From assembly GCF_022601975.1 (NCBI RefSeq), contig NZ_JAKVIR010000017.1, forward strand, positions 1-54,403: 54,403 bases of DNA. Direction: 5' to 3'. A model generated the notes under the pieces. It was given only the letters and a program-made list of their open reading frames with translations. It made no database searches and was not told the origin of the DNA. A program made the position numbers and the translations under genes. Positions 1-7,407 of this stretch are shown one piece after another; the stretch's first letter is position 1, and every line of letters begins with the position of its first letter. Source of the stretch: Pontibacter sp. E15-1 (lineage in GTDB: Bacteria > Bacteroidota > Bacteroidia > Cytophagales > Hymenobacteraceae).

Positions 1-66
1 TGTAAGGATTCACACCAGTACACCAACAGGGCCAGTAAATTGAAATAATGAAATGACACAGTTTAA

Positions 67-519
67 ATTACACTCCCGGGCAAATATCTCTACGACGCCA
101 AAGTGTACAAAAGAGTGTTCGTGGATTCTGTTTCGTTGCCGCTGCAATTGGGCTTCATGAGGCTCTACAAAGGCATGTCGCCTCAGGTGGCGGGTTTTGT
201 CGACATCATCCATTCAGACCAGGTAGCGAGAACAGGCGAGTTACTGGACTTCTCCTATGGCTGCAACCAACCCGACTACAACTTCAAAATAGGGCTTGTC
301 CTCTTAGTCCCTGGAATCTATTCCTTAACTGTACACGAACGCAGATTCTCCAATTGCATCACGTATACCCCGAATTCATTCGCACAGATCTTTTACAAGT
401 TCGATGTTAAAGACAGCAACAAGGATGTGTTTTTGTCGATCCCGAAGATCTCAAGGGGCGGGCTGGGCACAGAGAAGATGGACGCGAAAGAGGAGTTCAT
501 CATTCAGGTTGATGAATAA
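67..519 (+). pseudogene. C-terminal remnant of an unrecognised, probably secreted protein
   Basis: The reading frame is open from 67 to the stop at 519 and its translation is protein-like throughout (LPGKYLYDAKVYKR near the start, FIIQVDE at the end). There is no convincing start: the same frame is closed by stops at 46, 49 and 64, and the first start-type codon is GTG at 103, after sequence that already reads as protein. I infer a gene that lost its 5' part, or one that began upstream and suffered a frameshift. A strong terminator follows at 607-638. I do not recognise the family. If the GTG at 103 is used, the product would be 138 residues without a signal peptide. Confidence 0.45.
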
Positions 520-606
520 ACATAGGTTGGGAGAAAAGTACATACCCGGAGCGTATCCCACTGGTGCAAGCCACCGCTGCGCTGAAGGCATGTGCCGAAT
601 AATGAA

Positions 607-645
607 AGAGGCTCCGCTATACCCATAGCGGAGCCTCTCTTTATA
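607..645 (+). terminator. Rho-independent terminator
   Basis: A perfect 14-bp stem (607-620 with 625-638) closes a 4-base loop ACCC and is followed by CTTTATAT. It lies 88 bases after the stop of the remnant gene at 67-519 and ends before the convergent outer-membrane gene. Confidence 0.8.
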
Positions 646-666
646 TATGCCTAGATTGATAAACCC

Positions 667-1158
667 CTAAAACACATACCGCACATGCAGGGCTGTGTCC
701 CAGAAGCCGCCGCCCACCGGGATGTTGAAATACGGTTTCACGTCTGCACCAATGGTGAACGGGATGTCCTTGATGAAATATTCCAGACCCAGGACGCCGT
801 CCACGCCCAGGCCATACACATTGTCGTTGTAGCGCTTGTGGCCGCGGTCGTAGTAGTCGTGGCCGTTGTAAAAGCCCACGTGGCCGCCCAGGCCGTAGTA
901 CCAGAGCAGTCCGCTGGTGTTAAAGGCCTGCGCGTGCTTCTCGTAGAGCACCGTCACGACAGTGCCGCGGTACTTGAAGCTGGTGCTCAGGATGCCCTCA
1001 ATGGCGGCATCGCTGCTGATAAAATGCTTGATGGTGAGACCGGACGCGGCTCCCCCCCTCAAACCAATGCCTGTAGAATAGCCACTTTGGGCCTGTGCGC
1101 CAAGGGCTGTGCACAGCATAAGGGCCAGTGCGAAAGAAATGCGGTAAATAAACTTCAT
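667..1158 (-). CDS. Small outer-membrane beta-barrel protein, secreted
   Basis: The product is 163 residues. The start at 1158 is preferred over an upstream in-frame ATG at 1194 because it places a standard signal peptide (MKFIYRISFALALMLC, cleavage after AQAQ) at the N-terminus. The mature part is rich in Gly, Tyr and alternating hydrophobic residues and ends in RYVF, a terminal aromatic typical of outer-membrane barrels. GLRGGAASGLTIKHF followed by short strands suggests an eight-stranded OmpA/OmpW-like barrel. The function is unknown. It is transcribed alone and converges on the remnant at the window start. Confidence 0.75.
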   Translation of the reverse strand: MKFIYRISFALALMLCTALGAQAQSGYSTGIGLRGGAASGLTIKHFISSDAAIEGILSTSFKYRGTVVTVLYEKHAQAFNTSGLLWYYGLGGHVGFYNGHDYYDRGHKRYNDNVYGLGVDGVLGLEYFIKDIPFTIGADVKPYFNIPVGGGFWDTALHVRYVF

Positions 1159-1385
1159 GAAAATGTATGTAAGGGTATAAATAAAAAGACACAAGGATCA
1201 GGATGTGAGACACTCGTACTAGACCAATTTAATGACCAGAATTAGCGTTTGTTTTCTGTATGAATAGAAACAGTTTTTATACCTCCAGGACTTTCACATC
1301 AAATCGAAACACGGAGCGAAAGCAGTCTGCAGCCGCGAAATTAAACATCTAAACGCAGTAGCAAGCGATTATTGTGCGAAAGGCG

Positions 1386-2174
1386 TCACTTTTTAGCGAT
1401 GTCCTTATAGTTCTGGAGGTATGCTGATTTGCCGGTGCGTCGCCCGATCAGCTTGAAAAAGGAAATGAGCTTCTGCTGGTCGAGTTGCAGGGCCTTTGCA
1501 AACGGGTCTGGCTCGTCACCGGATTTGTAGTCTTCTATATACTGCTCGCGCACCTGCTGCGCTTCCTCCAACTCCTGAGCAGCCGTTATCTGCACCAGCC
1601 CCGTCTTTTCCCAAAGCTTCCGCCACCAGCCTATGCTATGTATAAAATACCAGTAGTCCTGATAGTCCGGGCGCAGGAAGTCGGGCACCTGCTCCAGCGT
1701 TTCTATTTCTGAGGTAAAGCAGACATCCACGATGGCCAGGTGACCGCCGGGTTTCAGGAAGCGGGCGATGTAGGGCAGGTACTTCTCGTCGGTGCCGAAG
1801 TAGGTATAGGAATCCACCACAATCACGGCATCAAAGTACTCCTCGGCGAAGGGCAACTGGCGGGCGTCGGCCTCCAGCGGGATGACTTTTTCGGTGCAGC
1901 CGGCATCCAGAATACGCTGGTAATTGTCGCTGGCGGGTATGGCCTCGTCCACGGCCCACACCGTCACGCCGAACTCCTTCGCCAGAAAAATGGAGCTGAT
2001 GGCTTTGCCGCAGCCCAGGTCCAGCACCCGCATCCCCGGCTTCAGCTCCAACGACTTAGTCAGGCTTTCGAGGTTATAGAGCACATTCTCGCCCATCGAG
2101 TGCTGCCGCACCCATGCCGTGTCGTACTGCGAGGCTTTCGGGAAAGCCCTTCTCAAAGATGTATCGGAAGGCAT
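1386..2174 (-). CDS. Class I SAM-dependent methyltransferase
   Basis: The product is 262 residues from MPSDTSLRR. An ATG 54 bases upstream would add an atypical cysteine-rich leader, so I prefer 2174. Motif I of the SAM-binding Rossmann fold is VLDLGCGKA (about residues 50-58), with an acidic residue ending strand 2 (WAVDEA) and motif post-I/II around EADARQLPF and DAVIVVDSY. The central part matches UbiE/cyclopropane-synthase-like small-molecule methyltransferases. No substrate can be read from the sequence. The 3' end of the preceding minus-strand gene is more than 200 bp away, across a repeat-rich spacer, so it is probably its own unit. Confidence 0.8.
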   Translation of the reverse strand: MPSDTSLRRAFPKASQYDTAWVRQHSMGENVLYNLESLTKSLELKPGMRVLDLGCGKAISSIFLAKEFGVTVWAVDEAIPASDNYQRILDAGCTEKVIPLEADARQLPFAEEYFDAVIVVDSYTYFGTDEKYLPYIARFLKPGGHLAIVDVCFTSEIETLEQVPDFLRPDYQDYWYFIHSIGWWRKLWEKTGLVQITAAQELEEAQQVREQYIEDYKSGDEPDPFAKALQLDQQKLISFFKLIGRRTGKSAYLQNYKDIAKK

Positions 2175-2231
2175 ATATGAAATTAGCGCGGTATAAAATT
2201 TTTGACAGATAGGTTTTTTGCAAACCAACTG

Positions 2232-2404
2232 CTGTTGAGGGTTGTTAATTGTTGATTGTTAAATTGTTATATGTTGAATTGTTATGTATGTGTCAGAACA
2301 GTTATACCCTGCTTAACCACTCAACCATTTAGCAATTAAACCATCTAACAATTAAGCCATTTAGCAATCAACAATTAGCTATCAGCAATCAACAATTCAG
2401 CACC
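2232..2404. repeat. AT-rich imperfect inverted repeat built from TTGTTAA-like words
   Basis: The left part (about 2235-2278) repeats GTTAATTGTTGATTGTTAAA-type words. The right part (about 2320-2400) carries the complementary words (CAATCAACAATT, CAATTAAACC, CAACAATTAGC). The two halves can fold on each other. The block fills the whole gap between two minus-strand genes and its composition is far more AT-rich than the flanking genes. No gene is seen in it. Confidence 0.6.
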
Positions 2405-3076
2405 TCAAAGCTTAGCACCCAGCTCGGCGATGTCGTCGGAGGGGTGGATATGGATGCCGCGCTGGTCCTGCGAGGCGGCGTAGAGCATGGCCCTGGCCAC
2501 GGTCTCGGCCTCGATGGGTTTGTACTTCTCCAGCGGCCCGATCATCAGCCCACTCAGCGGCTTTATGATTTTGGACGCCAGTTCCTCGCCGGTGCGGTGC
2601 TCTTCGCGCTCGCCCAGCAGCAGGGCTGGCCGGAAGAGGTGCACCGAGCCAAAAGGCTGCGCCCTTACATGTTCTTCCATCTCGCCTTTCACTTTGTTAT
2701 AGTAAAACAGCGAACTGGCATCGGCCCCCATCGCCGAAACCACCAGAAATTGCGAGGCCCCTTTTTGCGCCGTGATGTCAGCCAACTGCGTCACGTAGGT
2801 ATGGTCCACTTTGTAGAAAGCCTCTTTGGAGCCCGCTTTTTTGATGGTGGTGCCGAGGCAGCAGAAAATGTCGTCGGCCACAAGGTCGGAGGCAAACCCC
2901 TTCATGTTATCGAAGTCGATGACGCGCTGCTCCAGGTTTGGGAAGAGAAGGGGCAGCTCACGACGGCCCACCGAGATCACCTCGCTGTAGCGCTGGCTTT
3001 TCAGGAGCAGGTGTAACAGGTGTCCGCCAACTAAACCGCTGGCGCCTACGATAAGGGCATTCCTCACTTTTTGCAT
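2405..3076 (-). CDS. NAD(P)H-binding oxidoreductase, HTATIP2/TIP30-like atypical SDR
   Basis: The product is 223 residues. The N-terminus has the dinucleotide-binding loop GASGLVGGH (residues 11-19), and a YNKVK segment (Y126 to K130) gives the YxxxK active-site pair of short-chain dehydrogenases, with the preceding serine in VVSAMGADA. CCLGTTIKKAGS is typical of the HTATIP2-like group of small NAD(P)-binding proteins in bacteria, whose substrates are mostly unknown. The start ATG at 3076 places the glycine loop at the usual distance from the N-terminus. Confidence 0.8.
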   Translation of the reverse strand: MQKVRNALIVGASGLVGGHLLHLLLKSQRYSEVISVGRRELPLLFPNLEQRVIDFDNMKGFASDLVADDIFCCLGTTIKKAGSKEAFYKVDHTYVTQLADITAQKGASQFLVVSAMGADASSLFYYNKVKGEMEEHVRAQPFGSVHLFRPALLLGEREEHRTGEELASKIIKPLSGLMIGPLEKYKPIEAETVARAMLYAASQDQRGIHIHPSDDIAELGAKL

Positions 3077-3296
3077 AAGTTATCTTGCTTACGCAGTCAG
3101 TACGTTCTTTAGGCTTATATAGTCTAAAAAGTATAATAGTTTACCCAAGAAAAACGATAAAAGTTTGCCCCAGAAATTATGCCGCTGCAACCGCCTGGCC
3201 GTCAGGGAATTTTCCCGACAAGCCGACACAGAAGCATAGCGGCAACTCCCGGCGCGCGGGGCAGTCGCTGGTTGCGGTGCGTTGTGGCTGGCAGGC

Positions 3297-4133
3297 CTAC
3301 TTCAGTCGGATGCTGTCTTCCTCCAGCGTGATCTTGCCGGCCTTGTACAACCCACCGATGGCGCGTTTGAACGTTTTTTTGCTCATGGCCAGCGTTTTGT
3401 AAATGTCCTCGGGAGAGCTGCTGTCGGAGATGGGGAGCCAGCCGTTGCCCTGCTGCAGCAACCGCAGTATCTTCTCCGAGGCGTCTTCCGACTCGCTCAG
3501 CACGGTGGCGTCTGGCTTGCGCAGCGTCACGTCTATCTTGTTGTCGGGGCGTATGGTTTTGATGTAGCCGGTAGTTTTGTCGCCGGGGTGCAGGTCCTGA
3601 AACACCTCGTTTTTGTAGAGGATGCCCATATAGGCGTTGTTGATGATCACTTTGATGCCGATATCCGTCTGGTTTGCCACAAGCAGCTGCACCTCGTCGC
3701 CTTCAGCCAGCTGTATGTCCTCGTTGTGCAGGTATTTGCCCAGTTTGGAGGTAGCCACCACGCGATCCGAGGTTTCATCCAGGTACAGGTAGACGCAGTA
3801 CTTGCGGCCCACCTGCATTTTGTCCTTCTGGTTATGCAGGGGCACCAGCAGGTCTTTCTCCAGGCCCCACTCAAGAAACGCGCCGAAGGGGGCCGTGTCG
3901 GTGCAGGTGAGGCAGGCAAACTCGCCCACCGTGGCAAACGGCACCAGGTCTGTGGCAATGATGCGGTCTTCGGAGTCGCGGTACACAAACACGCGCACGA
4001 AGTCGCCGACCTGCGCCCCCTTGGGGATGTATTTGGCCGGAAGCAGAATATCCCCGTCATCGGACGTGAGGTATACCCCAAAATCTACCTCGCGCGCTAT
4101 CTCCAGTACGTTGTAATTGCCAATTTCTACCAT
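3297..4133 (-). CDS. CvfB-like S1 RNA-binding protein with winged-helix end
   Basis: The product is 278 residues, the usual length for the CvfB/YitL family. Three S1-type OB folds can be followed: residues about 1-65 (GVYLTSDDGDILLPAKYIP), 70-140 (GAFLEWGLEKDLLVP) and 145-210 (GIKVIINNAYMGILYKNE...GYIKTIRPDNKIDVTLR). They are followed by a C-terminal winged helix about 225-278 (MSKKTFKRAIGGLYKAGKI) that in CvfB contributes to RNA binding. The family is known from the Staphylococcus virulence regulator CvfB; its role in Bacteroidota is untested. It is divergent from the lysR gene. Confidence 0.85.
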   Translation of the reverse strand: MVEIGNYNVLEIAREVDFGVYLTSDDGDILLPAKYIPKGAQVGDFVRVFVYRDSEDRIIATDLVPFATVGEFACLTCTDTAPFGAFLEWGLEKDLLVPLHNQKDKMQVGRKYCVYLYLDETSDRVVATSKLGKYLHNEDIQLAEGDEVQLLVANQTDIGIKVIINNAYMGILYKNEVFQDLHPGDKTTGYIKTIRPDNKIDVTLRKPDATVLSESEDASEKILRLLQQGNGWLPISDSSSPEDIYKTLAMSKKTFKRAIGGLYKAGKITLEEDSIRLK

Positions 4134-4356
4134 GGTGTGTCGGTGCTTGTTTAACGGTGCCTTACAAAGCTACTAAAAAGCGCGGTTGGTTGAAAGAGGA
4201 TTCCGTTACCGCCATCGCGCTGCGTTTTCTGGTTTACCTGAAGTTCATAATTGCCCTGGAGTGCTGCCTCTGCTCATACTGCCTTGACCTGCGCCCCATA
4301 CAGGTTATACCCCCTGCTTCAGAATGTATGGGCACAGGGGCAGAAGAAAGGTTGTA

Positions 4357-4370
4357 TTGCGTACCTTTAA
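4357..4370 (+). promoter_or_regulatory. Candidate -7 promoter region of the lysR gene
   Basis: TTGCGTACCTTTAA contains TACCTTTA, close to the Bacteroidota -7 box TAnnTTTG, 22 bases before the ATG. The identical 14-mer lies before the radical SAM gene at 9522-9535. No clear -33 box is seen. Confidence 0.4.
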
Positions 4371-4391
4371 TGCGGTATAAAGTAAAAAAGC

Positions 4392-5291
4392 ATGGTGTTT
4401 GATTTCAGGCTTCGGGTTTTTCAGGCTGTGGCCGAAAACCTCAGTTTCTCGAAAGCGGCCAAGGTGCTGTTCGTGACGCAGCCAGCGGTGTCGCGCCACA
4501 TCAACGAGCTGGAGAGCCAGATGGGGTCGGCCCTCTTCAACAGGCACGGCAACTCCATCAGCCTGACCCCGGCGGGTGAGCTGTTGCAGCGGTACGCCAC
4601 CCGGATCTTCGCCTTGTACCGTAGCCTGGAGGAGGAACTCCACGACCTGCAACAGCAGCATGCGGGGCAGCTGCGCATCGGCTCCAGCACCACCATCTCC
4701 CAGTATATCCTTCCCCGCATCCTGGCTGCCTTCAAGCGCAGCTATCCCGACATTGACCTTACGCTGGTAAACCACAACTCCGAGCGGATAGAGCAGTTGC
4801 TGGCTGAGGGCAAGATCGACATCGGTCTGATAGAGGGCAACGCCACGCAGCCGCAGCTGCACTACGCGTCCTTTGTGCACGACGAACTGGTGCTGGTGAC
4901 CGGCACAGGCAACAAGAAAAGCTACCCCGACGAGATTGACGTGGCGCAGCTGACCCAACTGCCGCTGGTCATCCGGGAGTCAGGCTCCGGCACCCTGGAT
5001 GTGATCGAGAACGCCCTGCGCCAGCACCACGTCAGCCGCAAGGCGCTGCAGGTGGAGATGCAGTTGGGCAGCACCGAGAGCATCAAACAGTACCTCCAGC
5101 ACGCCAGCGCCTGCGCGTTTCTCTCGATCCATACCGTGTCCGAGGAACTGGCAGCCAACAAGCTGCGCGTGATCGAGGTGCGCGGCCTGGAGATAACCCG
5201 CACGTTCCAGTTTATCAACTTGCACGGGCAAAGCTCCCGCCTCACCGACCTGTTCCGGAAGTTTTGCATCCGGCAGTATAACCAAGTGTAA
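4392..5291 (+). CDS. LysR-family transcriptional regulator
   Basis: The product is 299 residues, standard for the family. The N-terminal winged helix-turn-helix (about residues 1-60) is clear: FRLRVFQAVAENLSFSKAAKVLFVTQPAVSRHINELE, then LFNRHGNSISLTPAGELL. The effector-binding domain (about 90-295) begins QLRIGSSTTISQYILPRIL. The sequence is nearest in feel to the CysL/YeiE/CbbR branch. It lies 70 bases upstream of, and in the same direction as, a YeiH-type exporter. In enterobacteria YeiE and YeiH are also neighbours, so control of the exporter is a reasonable inference. The effector is unknown. Confidence 0.88.
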   Translation: MVFDFRLRVFQAVAENLSFSKAAKVLFVTQPAVSRHINELESQMGSALFNRHGNSISLTPAGELLQRYATRIFALYRSLEEELHDLQQQHAGQLRIGSSTTISQYILPRILAAFKRSYPDIDLTLVNHNSERIEQLLAEGKIDIGLIEGNATQPQLHYASFVHDELVLVTGTGNKKSYPDEIDVAQLTQLPLVIRESGSGTLDVIENALRQHHVSRKALQVEMQLGSTESIKQYLQHASACAFLSIHTVSEELAANKLRVIEVRGLEITRTFQFINLHGQSSRLTDLFRKFCIRQYNQV

Positions 5292-5311
5292 TACCGCAGT
5301 ACTTTTTATGA

Positions 5312-5343
5312 TTGGCGATGCCTGCCTGGGCAGCGTAAGTTTG
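5312..5343 (+). promoter_or_regulatory. Bacteroidota-type promoter of the yeiH-like gene
   Basis: A perfect -7 box TAAGTTTG at 5336-5343 is preceded, after 20 bases, by TTGG at 5312-5315 as a -33 box. Transcription would start near 5350, which supports translation from the ATG at 5362 rather than from the in-frame ATG at 5308. Confidence 0.5.
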
Positions 5344-5361
5344 CATAAAGAACTACAGCTT

Positions 5362-6303
5362 ATGCAAACACAGGGGATTCAGAAACAGCAGGTACAGAAA
5401 GTGCTCTTTATAGCAGCGCTGCTGGCGTGCGCCACACCTTACGTGAGTGCGCCGGTCGCGCTGCTGGGCGGCTTTCTGTTTTCGCATGCCTGGGGGCACC
5501 CGTTTCCGGGGTTGGGGCGCAAGGCCACCAACTGGCTGCTGAAGGCGTCGGTGGTGGGGCTGGGCTTTGGTATGGACCTGCAGCAGGCTCTTCGGGTTGG
5601 GCAGGAGGGAGTAGAACTGGCCCTGGCCTCCATCGTGGCTGTGTTTGCGCTGGGCTTTCTGGTGAGCGGTGTCCTCCATGTCAGCCGGCGCACGGCCCAC
5701 CTGGTGGCGTCGGGCACGGCAATTTGCGGCGGCAGCGCCATTGCGGCCGTGGCCCCCGTGGTCAATGCCTCCGAGAAAGAGATCTCTGTGGCCCTGGGCA
5801 CCGTGTTTCTGCTCAATGCCGTGGCGCTGTTTGTTTTTCCGGCTGCAGGCCACCTGCTGGATCTCACACAGCACCAGTTCGGCCTTTGGAGCGCCATCGC
5901 CATCCACGACACCAGCTCTGTGATCGGGGCGGCGGCCACCTACGGGCAGGAGGCGTTGCAGGTAGCCACTACCGTGAAACTGGCTCGCGCCCTCTGGATC
6001 GTGCCTGTGGCGCTGGTGTCTACGCTGGTGTTTAAGAGCGATGCCCGCAAAATGACCTTCCCGTGGTTTATTGGCTTGTTTGTGATCGCGCTGCTGGCCA
6101 ACAGCTATTTCTCTTTCGTCGGGCAGCTGGGGGTGCAAGTGGCTGCATGGGCCAAGTCGGGCCTGGTGGTTACGCTTTTCCTGGTTGGCGCCGATCTCTC
6201 GGTGGAGAACCTGAAAGCGGTGGGCTGGCGGCCACTAGCCTTGGGAGTAATCCTATGGGCCTTCGTGTCGGTTGCCTCGCTGCTGGTTATCCTGCACCTG
6301 TAA
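5362..6303 (+). CDS. YeiH/UPF0324-type putative sulfate exporter membrane protein
   Basis: The product is 313 residues from MQTQGIQKQQ. The upstream in-frame ATG at 5308 is rejected because the promoter overlaps it. About nine to ten hydrophobic helices run through the protein. The family signatures are visible: GLGRKATNWLLKASVVGLGFGMDL, SGTAICGGSAIAAVAPVV (about residues 115-135) and AIHDTSSVIGAAATYG (about 178-193). The family is annotated as a putative sulfate exporter on limited evidence. It follows the LysR gene in the same direction with its own promoter. Cysteine genes cysE and cysK lie elsewhere in the window, but a link is only a guess. Confidence 0.85.
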   Translation: MQTQGIQKQQVQKVLFIAALLACATPYVSAPVALLGGFLFSHAWGHPFPGLGRKATNWLLKASVVGLGFGMDLQQALRVGQEGVELALASIVAVFALGFLVSGVLHVSRRTAHLVASGTAICGGSAIAAVAPVVNASEKEISVALGTVFLLNAVALFVFPAAGHLLDLTQHQFGLWSAIAIHDTSSVIGAAATYGQEALQVATTVKLARALWIVPVALVSTLVFKSDARKMTFPWFIGLFVIALLANSYFSFVGQLGVQVAAWAKSGLVVTLFLVGADLSVENLKAVGWRPLALGVILWAFVSVASLLVILHL

Positions 6304-6661
6304 AGAGGCGCAACGTCCGCGTGTTTTATACCATTATCGAATGGATTTAGCGTATTTAAGTTTTTTCGTACAGCGTTTATTACCTGCTGTTACGCATTCC
6401 TACTTTTGTCCCCCTTGGGGGTAGGGGCCCTCGACGAAGAAGGGGGTTAGGGGGATGTCACTCCCTGCGGGCAATAATTGGTGAGATATTTTAGAAGCTG
6501 TATCTCATTAAGCAAGAGCAGGAAAGGTTCTTCCAGCCGCTTCTCATCCAGCTACCCCCTTCAAAGGGGGACTTTTACGAACTGCGAGTCGCTCTTGCGT
6601 TACGTCAAATTTGACTGTGCAAATTCTAACTAATAATGGTATTATAAGGGCGGACAGGCAC
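6304..6661. other. Intergenic region with GC-rich palindromic repeats, no gene
   Basis: This gap separates the exporter from the convergent dps terminator. It holds two inverted copies of a dispersed GC-rich palindrome (about 6404-6460 and 6551-6577), listed separately. I see no coding sequence. Confidence 0.6.
6404..6577. repeat. Pair of inverted GTCCCCCTTTGAAGGGGG-type palindromes
   Basis: The right copy (6551-6577) read on the minus strand is GTCCCCCTTTGAAGGGGG followed by TAG. The left copy (6404-6460) starts GTCCCCCTTGGGGGTAGGGG, is interrupted by about 13 bases, and resumes GAAGGGGGTTAGGGGGATG. The same palindrome occurs as a nearly perfect inverted pair at 47799-47942, so it is a dispersed family rather than a local terminator. 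Confidence 0.65.
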
Positions 6662-6695
6662 AAAAAAAGGCGACCTTACAGGGCCGCCTTTTTTT
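6662..6695 (-). terminator. Rho-independent terminator of dps
   Basis: GGCG at 6669-6672 pairs with CGCC at 6685-6688, extended on both sides by A7 and T7 runs, so the hairpin works in either direction. It lies 21 bases past the dps stop codon. Confidence 0.75.
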
Positions 6696-6715
6696 GTGTC
6701 GTGTTGGTGCTAGGA

Positions 6716-7336
6716 TTAGGCCTTCGCTTTTGCCTTTTTGGCTGTTGCCGAAGCGCCTTTCTTGCCGGTAGAAGGTTTGTCCTCCCCGTCCATCAGTTCA
6801 TCGGGTGTGTGGAGCATGCCAATGGTCAGGCCGTCCTGGCCCAGGAAGTGCTCGATGTGGTGGCAGCGGTCCTCGGTTTTGAAGAGGATGCCCTCCAGCA
6901 AATTCTTGGTGCCGAAATCATCCAGCTCAAAAGCTAACTTAATAGACTTGCGCAGTTCTACCGCGATTGTTTTCTCGTCCTCCATGTCCTTCTGCATCAT
7001 CTCCCGGATACGGAACTCGCCCTCTTCCTCGTGCTCGATGTAAGACAGCGCAATCTGCTTGGCCGGGTGGCAGGTAGGCACAATGCCCATCACGGTCAGG
7101 CGCTCTGCAATGGCGTCGTACTGCTCGTGCAGCTGGGTATAATGGTCCTCGAAAAACAGGTGCAGGTCACGGAACTGCGGTCCCTCCACCAGCCAATGGT
7201 GCTTGTGGTACTGGTTATATAGGATAATGAACGATGAAAGGTGGCGGTCCAGCTCTGAGGCCATCTTGGTGGCCGTGCTCTTTGTGAGTCCAATCGGGTT
7301 TCCTTCGTATTCGGCTTTCTCTCTAACTTTTTCCAT
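6716..7336 (-). CDS. dps: Dps-family ferritin-like DNA-binding protein with basic C-terminal tail
   Basis: The product is 206 residues. The four-helix ferritin-like core spans about residues 20-170. The interfacial ferroxidase residues of Dps are visible in HKHHWLVEGPQFRDLHLFFEDHY and the following EQYDAIAERL. Dps stores iron, detoxifies peroxide and compacts DNA. The unusual part is the tail after residue 185 (KKGASATAKKAKAKA), rich in Lys and Ala like histone H1 tails; classical Dps proteins carry their basic tail at the N-terminus. The gene stands alone with a strong terminator. Gene symbol by family. Confidence 0.88.
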   Translation of the reverse strand: MEKVREKAEYEGNPIGLTKSTATKMASELDRHLSSFIILYNQYHKHHWLVEGPQFRDLHLFFEDHYTQLHEQYDAIAERLTVMGIVPTCHPAKQIALSYIEHEEEGEFRIREMMQKDMEDEKTIAVELRKSIKLAFELDDFGTKNLLEGILFKTEDRCHHIEHFLGQDGLTIGMLHTPDELMDGEDKPSTGKKGASATAKKAKAKA

Positions 7337-7407
7337 AGTAAACGGTCGTATTCTTTTGGTTTTGTACCTCTTTAACAGGCAAAGCGGCTAAAAGGATACG
7401 GCCATCT

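Noticed and set aside
3205..3225. GTCAGGGAATTTTCCCGAC hairpin as terminator of the CvfB-like gene
   Set aside because: The stem is short and no T run follows on the minus strand.
3085..3402. 105-codon plus-strand ORF
   Set aside because: It overlaps the 3' end of the CvfB-like gene on the other strand and starts in a promoter-like AT-rich gap.
3282..4154. 290-codon open frame on the plus strand
   Set aside because: It is antisense to the CvfB-like gene, which has three clear S1 domains.
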